NCBI GenBank assembly: GCA_002778195.1
Contig: PCDI01000001.1
Location: forward strand, 3,116,857 to 3,180,856
Direction: 5' to 3'
Origin: Raffaelea ambrosiae
Lineage: Eukaryota > Ascomycota > Sordariomycetes > Ophiostomatales > Ophiostomataceae
DNA length: 64,000 bases
Shown here: one piece after another, positions 25,636 through 37,045 of the stretch
Layout of the letters: every line of letters starts with the position of its first letter
Position numbering within the stretch: the stretch's first letter is position 1
Position numbers and translations under genes: made by a program
Notes under the pieces: model-generated
Database searches by the model: none
The model's input: only the letters and a program-made list of their open reading frames with translations
Told to the model about the DNA's origin: nothing

Positions 25636-25967
25636 CCTCTCCTTTGCTTCAAACCATGCCCTTTTCATAACCCACCTACCTCGCACTCTCATTTCCCTCC
25701 CCTCGACGCCTGGACGCTCACTGGCAAATATACGGCTTTGTCCAGGTATATCTTGCACGTTCACCCAAAAATAAAAAGCCCATCTTCTCCCTGTCACCAT
25801 CTTCCTTGCAAGGATTTCATCTCATATTGCTGTGTTCCCAACCCCCGCCTGGATCGAGCAGCACATCATCGGATCTTGCATGCATCACAGGAGTGTTTTT
25901 TTGACGCATGCTTAGTGCTGGTTCCGCAGGATCAACCCGGTACGGTACTTTCATTTCTTTCCTAGGG

Positions 25968-26113
25968 TTTGTCTGTGTCTGTGTCTGTGTCTGTGTCTGT
26001 GTCTGTATCTGTGTCTGTGTGTCTCTCTGTGTGTCTGTCTCTCTGTCTCTCTGTCTCTCTGTCTCTCTGTCTCTCTGTCTGTGTGTCTGTCTGTCTGTCC
26101 GTCTGTCTGTCTG
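25968..26113. repeat. Microsatellite (GTCTGT)n/(CTCTGT)n
   Basis: About 145 bp of hexanucleotide and tetranucleotide repeats (GTCTGT, then CTCTGT, then CTGT) lie in the presumed 5' leader of the low-complexity protein gene. Confidence 0.9.
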
Positions 26114-26255
26114 TTCCTCCAACTCCCAAAGTCTAATGCCATGACACCCAGAAAAGATTGCCTGCCCCGTCTGACAGGACAACCCTTTTGCAAGACCAAG
26201 TAGTGAACCCCCCCCCCCCCCCCCTTTTTTTTTTTTTTCTTCGACATCTCTGGAG

Positions 26256-27235
26256 ATGGTCAGCGACAGCATGCACCCATCCGATGCGATGCCAAGCTGG
26301 GTCACCACCGACAGCAGCCTTGGCGCCTTCACCACGGCAGCGCAGAGTCCCGGCATCGCGCGTGCACTGGCCGATGCCCGCAGGAAACACCCCTGGCTGG
26401 CCGAGGCCGAGTCCTATTTCTTCCTGCATGGCACCTGGCCCCCTGGTGTCGCGCAACAGGACGTCGACCAGGCCGTTCTGGAGTCCCTGTGCCCGGTCCA
26501 GGCCCAGACGGCCGCCTCGCAGCGACTGCACGACGACTTGTCCAGCCTGTCCAGCCTGTCCAGCCTGGCCAGCCATGCGGACGCGAGCCGGGCCTCCACG
26601 CAGCAGTGGATTCTGAACCAGATGCACCAGCCGTGGGCGTTTCCACAGCAGCCGCCGCACGACATGTCCGGCGCACCAGCGATGAGCCCCTTCCCCGACC
26701 TGCCCGCCCTGTCCGGCGCACCAGCGTCGGGCTTCTATGGAGGCGGCCTCCACAGCAGCACCACGGCCGACCGCCTCTCGCAATGCATGGCCGACTGCGA
26801 GAACATGGCCACCGTGGCCATGCTGATGTCCAGAGGATGGGCATCGGGACGCGCCGCCGCCGCCGCCGCCGCAGCCACGGTGCCGGCCCCGTCTGAGCAC
26901 GCCCCCTCGTCCATGCTGCCGCCCGATGTGGCCGCTTTCTGGCAGGCCCATGCGGGCCTCATCAACCAGGCCATCTTCTCGTACGCCGACCTGCTCGTCG
27001 ACGAGCACACCGGCATGACACAGACCGGGCCGACCGGGCCGCGCGGTGACCACGACAGCAACACGTCGCCATCCGCGTCCCCGAGCAACAACTACGGCAA
27101 CGTGTCGCCGTCCTTGTCCCTGGACAACAGCGGCAACAACAACAACAACTACACCCTCGTGTCTCCCTCGTTGGTGGGCGATGCAACACCAAGATCATTC
27201 CTGTTGCCGCACGCGATGCAGCCACCCATGGAGCC

Positions 27236-27274
<39 letters not shown>

Positions 27275-27284
27275 ACAACAACAA

Positions 27285-27316
<32 letters not shown>

Positions 27317-28709
27317 ACAACCATACCGGCCACACCCGACCACCACCGCAGTGGCCTACCCACCGCCACCTCTTGCTTCACCCACCAGCCGTCCCGGCCC
27401 GACAGCGACCGAGATCCAGCTCGAGGAGAGCTGCGGGAGCAGAATGGGGGACACGCCCAGCCACAGCCATACGGCTGCTGCTGCTGCTACCACCACCACC
27501 ACCACCACCACCCACCCGGCCATCTTCATCCACGAGTGTCCCGACACCAACACCCGCTACGTCCAGGACAAACTGCCTCTGTTCTGGGGGCCCCGCTCCT
27601 GCGTGCGGGCGACCGCCGTCGAGCCGCCCGCTCTGCTGAAGACGTCGAAGAAAGCGGGTGCGGCGGCCGGGACGTCGCCCGCGTCGGCAGCCGCCATGGC
27701 GGACAAGAACGAGAACAGCAGCAGCAGCAGCGGCGGCGGCGGCGGCAGCAAGAAGACGGGCACGCAGCTGCCGCCCCACCAGAAACACTGTCAGCTGCCA
27801 CCAAGGGCGCCGCCTCCTCCTTCTCCTCCTCTCTCCGTTTCGCGTCGACTGACTTGGTTGACTTGTTCTATTAGAGACGTCCCACGCGGCGACGGGACGG
27901 TGGCCTCTCCTGCTGCGTCTGCTGTGTCTGCTGCGTCTGCTTCTACGTCTGCTTCTGCGTCTGCTGCTGCGTCTGCCGGCCTGTCGTCGCCACCGCCATC
28001 CACGGCCTCCTTCTCGTCCCCGACCACGGCCTCCTCCTCGTCCCCGACCTCGTCCAAGCGCACATGGTCCGAGAAGGACGCCGGGATGCCGGCACGCACG
28101 CCTCCTCTGACACAGAAACGGCGGACGGTCGGCCGTCGGCCTGCTCCCGCGGTCACGGTCACGCCGGCGCCCTCGCCGCGCTTGCTCAACGCCGGGTACG
28201 TCAACGCGGCCGTGGTCGTGTGGAAGGAGATTGTGCAGAGTCTGGAGGGGGGGGGAACGGCAGATGGTTGGATGTCGTTGTCGTCGTCGGAAGCGGACCA
28301 TGCTGCCCACAAGCACGGCCGCAGGCTCTTGCCATCGCTGGCTGTTTCGTCCGAGTCCTCCTCCTCGTCGTCCGCGTCCTCGTCCGCGTCCGGCTCTCCG
28401 GATCCGGCGGCCAGCCACAGCACCACCAACAACAACAACAAAACCCCAACGTGGCCTTTTGGTCAGCGCAGGAGCCACCTGACGGCCAGGAAGCCGGACG
28501 CGGGTCCGAGCCACGAAGTGCAGAGACCGCCGACGTGGGAACTCGACGTGGATTTCGACGACGCGGCCGTGGCCGCCCGGATGGCGATGGCCGCACCAGT
28601 GCCGACGCCGCCCGACGAAGACGACCGCGGCAGCAGCAGCAGCAGCACTTCGTCCTTTGAATTTGTATACGAGGAGCCAGCCAAAGCGGCTGTCACAGCC
28701 CCGTCTTAA
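26256..28709 (+). CDS. Low-complexity poly-Gln protein of unknown function
   Basis: Uninterrupted 817-codon frame with GC-rich codon use like the neighbouring real genes. The N-terminal 90 residues look globular (a segment around KHPWLAEAESYFFLHGTWPP); most of the rest is disordered. A CAG/CAA tract (about 27237-27320) encodes some 28 consecutive Gln. There are poly-His/Thr, poly-Ser and Gly runs and an acidic Ser-rich C-terminus. I do not recognise a domain. The composition resembles fungal transcriptional regulators or scaffold proteins, but no DNA-binding motif is visible. The ATG sits about 17 bp after a C17-T14 homopolymer block, which is unusual. An intron in the leader or a further upstream exon cannot be ruled out. 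Confidence 0.65.
27237..27320. repeat. CAG/CAA trinucleotide tract (poly-Gln)
   Basis: About 28 consecutive CAG or CAA codons, mixed, inside the 26256-28709 gene. Confidence 0.9.
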
Positions 28710-29197
28710 AAATCAGGTATGGCAATTTGGGCGGGCAGCTGTCTTTTCTTTTTCCCTTTTTTTCTCTTTTTTTTGGCACTGATACTCTTTTCCTGCCACC
28801 TTTGCACAAAAAAAGGAAACCTTATTTTGTCATCATTCGTATTTGGGGTTTCTTTCCTTTTTTGTTCTATCATTTTCTTTGACTCTCCCGTTTTGACAGG
28901 GCAGGGGAAAAGGTGACGGAAGAATCAATGGACATGTACCTACGATGATCATGTATTCTGGCTGCTATGGGCATGGCTACTTTTGATGGCTTTTTTTTTC
29001 ATTTGTGTGCGCGTGTGTAATATGACAACTATGCCTTGTTTGGCTTTGTTTATGAATATTTCCTGGCTCTGTATTATTAGCATGGACCACTTAAAGACAC
29101 ATCCCAGCCCCTGCAATGTTTATCACATACGTCTACTTCTATCCAATATGGGTCATAGTGATATACTTGCAACAGCACTTCAACAGACCGAGACCTG
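28710..29197. other. Convergent 3' intergenic region
   Basis: T-rich sequence between the stop of the poly-Gln gene (+) and the stop of the MFS gene (-). It presumably holds both 3' UTRs and I see no gene. Confidence 0.6.
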
Positions 29198-31388
29198 TCA
29201 CACAGTCATGGCCGGTTCCAGCTGCGTCATGTTCAGAGTGTCTGAGCTGATACGGTTACCCCCAAAGTCCTCTTGGGGGGGGCTGTACATAGACTCAGCG
29301 TCCACCAGCGACTGGAGCCTTTCTGCCTCGGACCCAAACCTCCTGGCCGGCACCCCAGCCCGGAAGAGTCGGTCGACAATATGCTGGGGAATGCCATCGG
29401 TCTTTGGCAGCCGCACCACAGCCCACACCAACCAGACAACCCCGGCCATCATGGCGGGAATGGCAGCGTAGCCGTGCATATTTCCGTATTCGGGACTCAG
29501 CATGTATGGCCCGGCTGCAGCTTGAATCAGATTCAGCAAGTCGTTTGCCGTTCGGGAGAGCGCCATGGTCTTGGGACGCAGAGTGGACGAGCTCACTTCG
29601 CAAATGATTGTATTCGGAGACGGACTGAGGGTGGCGCCTGGGGAAAACTGTCAGTGGGCAATATAGGACTTGGACTTGGGGCCTGGGCTGGCGCTGCCTG
29701 ATAATGCATCTCCTTACCAAAGACAAACGACCAGACGAACAGCAGTATGGACTGAACTATGGACCCAATCTGATGGGGCAAGACCCAGTGTTGCTTCAAG
29801 CCCTCGACCAGAACAACGAGCGTCAGGATGGGAATGATCAAGACCAAGCCAGAAATGTAGATGCTGCGAAGAGACACTTTGAGTCGGATGAGGAAATAGA
29901 CGAGGTTGCCAACGAGAAACGTGACGGAGTCGACTGGTGGAGAAGACGTGTCAGTGCCATGTTCAGATACTATCTGAGAAGGATTTATCGCTGCTTACAG
30001 AAGGCCATTTCGAGTGACTGTGCTTTCTTCAGTCCGGCAAGTTGCAAGAAACTGACCAGCTGGCTCATGATGGCAAAGCCCGCCAGCATCTGGCCGAGAA
30101 TAGCCATGATCGAGATTTCTGTCCGCCGGATGTTGACTTTGCGGAAGCAGTCTTTGTAGGAGGTGCCAACACGCATCTCGTGCTCTTCCATCACAATCGT
30201 TTCTCGGATTTCTTCCAGGCGCAGTGCAGCCGAAGACAGAGGGGGGGTCCCGGGCGTGGGTGACCACCGAAGGGGTAGTGTCGTGGAAGTCGACAGACGC
30301 TGCAGCGCACGAAATGCGTCCGACACGCGGCCTTGGCGCGCCAACCACCACGGGGAAGAAGGTGCATAGACGGCCGCGATGATGATGGGAATGGGCAGGA
30401 TCCATTGCATAGCTATGGGGAGTCGGTAGGCAAGGGCCCCCTCGCGCTTGGTCATGGCCCAGAGCATGCCAAAGCATACGCACTGCCCGAGGACCCAGCA
30501 GCAGCTCACAAAGCCCGTCAGAAAGTCGGCAATGCGGGGCGGACACACGTCGGCAATGTAGGTGCAGACCAGCGTGGTGAAGCAGCCGCAAGGGATGCCC
30601 TGCAGAAATGTGCCGGCCACAATCACCGGCATGGTGTAGGCAAAGAAGTTGACGAAGCTGGAGAGGAGAAACAGGAGCATCGACACTGCCGTGAGCCGCG
30701 TGACTGAGTAGGTCGAGGACAGCTAGCCGATCAGCATGCCGCCCAGCATGCTGCTGCCCACAGAGCACATCTGCACGGCAAGCATCCAGACGGCCCGGAA
30801 GTCGTCGGGCTCGTCGCTGAACCGTTTCTGGAACTGGGGCTGCGACAGGAGAGACACGATGAGGTTCTGGGAGTAGCCCACCAAGACCACGGACAGGGAC
30901 ATCGCCAGCGACCAGGAAATGGCCTTGGCCGAAGCACGGACTTCACTCTGCGGAGACAGAAGAGGGAGGCGAAGGCGGGGCAGCCTTTTCAGGAGGCGAT
31001 GGATCTTCTTCTCGTCCAGTGGCGTGTCGGGTGCGTAGACGAGATGCCGCCTCTGCTGCTCGGGGTCCACGGCTGTCCGGCTGGAGGCAATCGAGCCCGA
31101 GTCCGAGGCCGTCGTCGGAGCAGCTGTCCATGGCGAGTGCCCGCCGAGTTTTCCAAAGAATTCGCCCACTCTTTGCCTGGCTGCCAGCGCACGGTACTGC
31201 AGGGAGCTCCTGAACATGGCGAACGTCACGGCCGAGCCTCGATGACCGTCCCCGGCCCCGTCCATTCCGGTGAGCCCGTCCTCTCCGTGTATCTCGACAG
31301 CCGACCATCCGCTGGTATCCGGGGTAGGCGGTGGCGCTGCAAAAAAGCCTGGTGCGGTCGTCGTGCCATGTCTCCTGGAAAACATCAT
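29198..31388 (-). pseudogene. Alpha-glucoside/sugar-type MFS transporter with one in-frame TAG
   Basis: Exons on the minus strand are 31388-29999, 29933-29718 and 29637-29198; both introns (65 and 80 nt) have good GT-AG sites and keep frame. If codon 222 were sense the protein would have 681 aa: an N-terminal tail of about 160 aa, then 12 membrane helices, resembling maltose-permease-type fungal sugar porters. Recognisable family positions include a PSSPWWLARQGR segment after helix 6 and the ICEVSSSTLRPKT loop. The break is a TAG at 30723-30725, right after helix 2 (MLGGMLIG-stop-LSSTYS), where related porters usually have an aromatic residue in the conserved loop 2-3. The frame continues intact to the normal stop. 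This could be a fresh pseudogene, an edited or read-through codon, or a sequence error. Removing the TAG by splicing would delete helix 2. Confidence 0.8.
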
Positions 31389-32001
31389 CGCGTGCGAGTG
31401 TGAGTCTATTCTTTTTGCTGTTAGTCAACACTCTGCGAGGAGAACACCTTTTGTGTCAGTGGAAGTAGAAACTTACCAAAGAAATACAGATACAGAAGTA
31501 TAAAGATGCAGTCGGATATTTTAAGGGAGGTCAGGTTCGAAGAAAGACCGACGCAAACATGCCACGGACACGAAGACGAGGACTGGAGGATGTGCGTAAA
31601 AGAGATAATCGATCAGAGGGGTGAGAAGCGTGGCATGTTTCAAGAGAGAAATAAAATGATGGTGCTAGAATCGATGGCCAAACAACACAAGTAGCGAATA
31701 CAGCGTAAGTAGTGATGGCAGATGATAACTAGGTCGTAGAAGTGAGGCCAAGAAAACAAACTATACAAATAGACGACGATGTATTTCACTATGTATATTT
31801 ACGTAGGAAGGCCAATCCGTGAAGCAGGAAGGAGTTGCCCATCGCAGTTTCCTATCTCGGATTGACGTTAAAGAGCGATTGTTTTGAGGGGAAGGCACGG
31901 ACAGGAAGTCCAAACGCAGGTTTTGCAAAGCTACTGATTATTAACCAAGAAATCTCAAGTCATAACATACCACAGCAACGGACACGGCATCCTCGACCGC
32001 T
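31389..32001. other. Short intergenic region between tandem MFS genes
   Basis: It holds the 3' UTR of the TRI12-type gene and the promoter of the interrupted sugar transporter, both on the minus strand. No clear TATA box or extra gene is visible. Confidence 0.5.
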
Positions 32002-34305
32002 TTACACCACTTCGCTTTCTATCCTCTTTTCTCCTTCCTCGCCGTGTTGACCGGCATGGTGCCCATGCGCTATGTGCACATTTGGCTTGTGGATGGTCTT
32101 GTTGACAAAGTCGTTCATGTACTTGCTGACATCCTTCACAAAGACGGACGAAATGATGGACACGCCACCAAATGCAATGGAGGCCAGGAAGATCAACTTG
32201 AAGGCCCTGTGGTAGCCCAGGAGGACACCCTCTTGTACCGCTGTCAGGATGCTGCTGCTGATTCCAGGGACGGCATCGTAAGCAGCTATTGTGCCGTTGT
32301 TGACTGCTGCAAACAAGTCGGGCAGACTGCTGGTAGGAAGCCCCGACTTGGTTGCAGCGGATGTCACTGTCTGCTGCAGGAAGACGGGGAGACGCGCCGA
32401 GTACACGGAGACGTAGATACTCACTGTCCTTTGTTAGCTTCTGCATGTCAGACGGGACAAGGGCAAAAAAAAAAAAAGAACGTACGAGCAATGGTGCCAG
32501 TGACGGCACGCATGGAAGCATAGAAACCCTCGGCCACACCAATGTCTTCAGGAGGCACGACCAGCCCGGCAATGACTATGGTCACGGCCTCGACGAGGCC
32601 GACAAAACAGCCGCACATGATGGTCAACTGTGGTCTCTGTTAGAGGAATGGACACACACACACAGAAGAAAAAGAGCAGCATCACGACCTACAGCAATGC
32701 CCAGAGACTGCTGGCTGGGCCCGCCAATGAGAGACATGAGCGCCGAGAAGAGGGTGAGCAGCACACTGTAGACAATGAGCTGGTAGTTGGGATGGCCGAT
32801 GATGCTGAAAATGGGGGCAATGATGACCTCGCCGACAGCCAAACTCATACCGGTGGTGCTGGACATGAGGCCGATTTTGATGTTGTCGGTGGTGAAGAAG
32901 GTGGCAATCATCATGGGCCAGATCAGATTCAGGGCGTAAAAGACCATCTGGCCGACACAGCCGACAACAACAACGGCAGAAAAGTTGCGAATCTTGAGGA
33001 GACGGATGGGCATCAAGGGTTGGGTCAGGGGGTAGTAGATTTCTGAGGGGAGGAGGGGGCAGGAAACGGCAGTATGCATTAGTTCATGACGCCACAGATC
33101 GGAAAGGAAAAAGAAACACAAGGACGGCTCACGGTAAACGAAAAAGACGGCCAGGATGACAATGCCGACGACGACTGGTGCAATGACACGAGCACTGCCC
33201 CAAGGGTATGTTCCCTGGCCCCAAGCTGCACTTGTTAGTGGTGATGGAAAGAGGAACAAGAAAAAAAGAGCAATGAAAAGGCAGAAGGAAAAAAAAAAAA
33301 AAAAAAACCCCGAAACGAGAGACAAAAAAAACAAGACAAGATCAACAAAAAGAAGGGGGACCACTGACTGAACCCAAGAATCAGCACTACCAGCCCGGCC
33401 GAGTACAGAATGAGCCCGCCGTAGTCGAGGTGCCGCAGCTCCTGCATCGTCGTCATGTCCTTGTTGATCATGTGGAAGGTCGGCGGGAAGTAGAAGCAGA
33501 AAAACAAGACGGCCGACAGCCCGGCCACCGCCACGTTCAGCCAGTAGCACAGCCGCCACCCCAGCGCCGTGTTCTCGACAAAGGCCCGCGCAACGGCGGG
33601 GCCGAACCCGATCGTGGGCACGATGCTCAGCGTGATGGCCGCCTGGGCGTGGAAGCGCCACTTGTTGGGCACGAGCTCCTGGACCAGCAGCGGGTACAGC
33701 TGCTGGGCGCCGCCGGCCAGGCCGGCCAGCACGGTGCCGCCGATGACCGTGTTGACCGACCCGGCCGTGGCGGCAACGATGGACCCGACGACGGCGAGCA
33801 GCTGGCTGACGATCATAAAGTAGCGCCGGCCGACAATGTCGGAGAGGCGGCCGACCACGAGGAGCATGATGCCGCTGATGAGCGTGAAGAGCATGCTGAC
33901 GAGGTAGATGTTGGGGGAAGGGCCTGAGCGAGGAGCGAAGACAATCAGTTTGCGGGGGGGACGGAGAAAGAAAAAAAAAAGGGCAGTCCCTGCTCAACAA
34001 CGGCACGAACCTATGTCGGCATCAATCACGGTGAGGATGTTCACAGGCATCGAATAGCCCACAAACAACGAGTTGGCCAGCAAGCTGATAGCCAGGAGCG
34101 AGCCCAGCAGACGGAACGACTTCCAGTAGCCGCTGCCGCCCTGCTGGTCAGCGTCCTCCTGCTGCGGCTGCTGTTCATGGCGGTGATCCGTAGCGCCGGT
34201 CGTGTCGTCGCCACTGGTGGACTCGGTCTTCCCCATGGCGGCGTTGTCGAGGGGGAAGTCTGTGTGTTGTGCTTCGCCCTGTATGGTATCCTTCTCGGCT
34301 GACAT
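32002..34305 (-). CDS. TRI12-family MFS efflux transporter
   Basis: Six exons on the minus strand (34305-34011, 33923-33369, 33225-33133, 33042-32693, 32627-32486, 32423-32002) join in frame to 618 aa. Five introns of 62-143 nt have GT-AG ends, and several show CTAAC/CTGAC branch sites. After a hydrophilic N-terminus of about 70 aa there are some 14 hydrophobic segments, the layout of the fungal trichothecene-efflux-pump (TRI12) family of drug:H+ antiporters. Visible motifs include GRLSDIVGRRYF in loop 2-3 and the LVQELVPNKWR region. It acts in the plasma membrane or a vesicle membrane. Family members export toxins or take up siderophores; nothing nearby suggests a trichothecene cluster, so the substrate is unknown. 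The C-terminus is His-rich. Confidence 0.9.
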
Positions 34306-34478
34306 GGTTTTTATTTTGGTCTTCCTTCTTGTCTCTTGCTATGTCTCCCTGTTCGTGTGGGAAGTCTGGCTGGTCTGACAACTAGTTCAGATGGCCTCCA
34401 GGCATGGGTATCTGACGGGAAATGGGTGGAGGAAGCTGCCCACAGAGGAAGGGCCAAGAGAAAGAGACCGGTCTCAGG

Positions 34479-34485
34479 CTTTATA
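34479..34485 (-). promoter_or_regulatory. TATA box for the TRI12-type gene
   Basis: TATAAAG on the minus strand, about 175 bp upstream of the ATG at 34305, a plausible distance for a short leader. Confidence 0.5.
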
Positions 34486-34489
34486 GGAA

Positions 34490-36640
34490 GACCGCGAATC
34501 CCATCGGGCTGTGCACTTACATCGAGCCGGGGAGGAAAAGGTAGACAGACCCAACTAGCCTCACTTCACTCCCACCCCCCATGCATCTCTCGTACTCCGC
34601 AGTGGTGGCGTCGTGATGGAACGTTCTTCCCCGGATTACTGGAGGATTCTTCTACACCAAGCATCCTTGGTCGTGGCTTCACTCCTGATTCATTGGAAAG
34701 TTGTTTGATCGGGTCTCTTTCTACGAACCATATCCCAAAGCAGATCATAGGAGCATATCACAGTAAGGAAATCTGGGAAATAGCAGGAATACGGGAGGCG
34801 ATGGCCATTCCTACATGCAAAATTGAAACATTGTCAACACAGAAACGGCCCTTTCTAGCTAGGCTTGGGGAAGCTCATCGAGGTCTGGCAGACTCCCGCC
34901 CATCCATGTCTGCCGTGTTACGTTAGTGGACACTAGCCAGACGCCGCCAGGATACTCTTTTCCTGCGAGTCTGGCCATCCAGGGAGGTTGCACCAGGGGT
35001 GTGGGGAGGGCGAGTAGCCTGGACTTCCTGGGGGTTATTGCTGTTTTCCATAGTGACAATCATTGTTTGACCTGGGGTTTTTTTCTTGGCCAGATTCCTC
35101 GTTTGAATCCGAACGAAGCCTTGACAACTCTACAATGCACAGAATGTGTTCGACACGAGGAACGTCTCCCCTACAAAATATCCTTGGCTCGAATCCCAAT
35201 CGAGGACAATATCTGATGAGAACGTGCATGGCCGAGACCCCGAAGAAGCATCACCTCACTCACTGCAGTCTTTGGTCAGTTTTGTGCGGGGACGGGCCCT
35301 ATTACCCCATACTGCGTCTCCGCACCTGGCCTTGACCCTTGCAAACTAGATCCTGCCAGGCCTAGCAGACCCATATGGCTTGCATGGCTTACGCCCCCCC
35401 TCTTTCGCGGATGCCCGGACTGTCGGGTCGGGACCTGCAGTGTCTATTTTCAGTGTCCAGGGTCGCCTACGGCTTTCCGACATCCCGTCAAAAGGCACGG
35501 TATTTGAATCGTCTCTATGTGGGTTTGGACAGATCCCTTGGAGCACCGGACCATTCCTGGGGTACGACCCGGTAACTATAGCTCAGGGTCACCAATACCA
35601 GAACTCTGTTTGGTCTGGGTATGGACCAGGGCGCTACAATACACAACTAGTAAGTAGAACAGATGATACGGGGGAAATAGATTCCCGACGATCATGGGAA
35701 TCTGAACGTTTGCATGGAACGGCAAGGGGAATGTTACGCAGAGAAAAGGACAGGACAGGAAAAAACATCAAAGCATATAATGTAGTTAGTATGGAAAGAA
35801 CATCCCATCGAATGGCCAGAAATCCTAACTCCCTCGTCATCTCCCTTTCCTTGACCAGGATCAACATCGAGAGAAGCACGGGATGACCGCAATCTGCAAT
35901 CTGGATTTAACCACGCCTGGACCATGTGCAGTCCTAGGGATAGTAGGACCCAGACAGACCACTACCGTATGCTGCCAAGGCAGAGCCGTCCGGTTGGTTC
36001 CTTTCTGGATCTTGTGTAAGGTGCATGCGCACTTTCCGTGTCGAACCCGGAGCGTCGGGTTCTGGCCACGAGGCGTTTGATCCTTTTGGTGTTGGTAACG
36101 GGGCCGGCAATGAGCTCCTCAGGGTCATTCATGGTTTCCTTGATGGAGCAGAACGAATCCCGCAGGATTGGGGACGAGGCCGATTTGCTGGTAGGAAGAG
36201 GGGCGACCAGGTATTCACAGTACTGGCTGCGTGTGCTGCGTTGGTTCTATGCTTCCACGATATGTAGACCTGGGGTATTGGAAAAGACAGCTTTTGTTTC
36301 CCGGCGTTGCTATATCATTATGCGTTGTCTCACTTCCGTGTGTTCTCCTTCAATGATACTTTGACTGCGCAGCGAGTAGGGGCAGGAACCGCCAGATGTA
36401 TTGAAGGATCGCTGAAAGACCACAACTCGAGCGATTCTACTCTGCCTGTCATAGCGCAACGACACAAAGCAGCCAGCCCAACTGGAGGGTGATTGGATGG
36501 GTTGGGCACAAACGCGATACGTTGGGCTGCCATGTATCTCCGCAGTAACTAATTGATAACTTACTCCACTTGAGATCAACACGACGACGACAGAACGCGA
36601 TTACAACTTGACAACGACATCTCACGAACACGAAGCGACA
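34490..36640. other. Intergenic region without a supported gene
   Basis: The longest frame (about 168 codons, 35380-35886, plus) has no recognisable domain, and its codon use does not match the neighbouring genes. The rest is unstructured by eye. The last part is likely the 3' UTR of the acidic-protein gene on the minus strand. Confidence 0.5.
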
Positions 36641-37045
36641 AAACAGGACAATCCAAGAAAGGACACTATTTATTCCGCATCCACGAAGTTGGCTGCGGTC
36701 TGGACCCGCGGCCAGCATCGAAGCTGTGGCACGTTTAATTGTCGTGACAACGACAAAAGAGACAAAAGAGAGAACCGACATCTAAGCCTATCCAAGTCTC
36801 CCCAAAACTCCGTGCAATTGCGCTCTCCATCTAACCTGATCAGACGCTGAAGACATACCGCAGCAAGGTTCGACACGAAAAGCAGAAAGAACACGGCGGA
36901 AAAAGGGAGAACAGACATAAAGGCTCTTTTTTTGGAGGAAGCAAGACAAGAAGAGGACATGAGTTTGTTTTGGAGAGAAAAAAGGGGGGGCTGGAAGCAC
37001 CTGAGGGACGATAGGATCGAGCATCCCGATCGAGGAACAAGGCTC

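Noticed and set aside
25921..25945. Stretch resembling the complement of the 18S rRNA 5' end (GCAGGATCAACC)
   Set aside because: Only about 12 matching bases with no rRNA continuing on either side; a match of this length can arise by chance.
27790..27882. Possible intron in the poly-Gln gene (GTCAGC to CTATTAG)
   Set aside because: The 3' end looks intron-like, but the join would create an immediate TAG, while the unspliced frame is open.
35175..35205. tRNA-like B-box (GGCTCGAATCCC)
   Set aside because: No matching A-box or foldable acceptor and anticodon arms nearby on either strand.
35380..35886. 168-codon plus frame between the TRI12-type and acidic-protein genes
   Set aside because: No family resemblance or splice context; codon use unlike the neighbouring genes.
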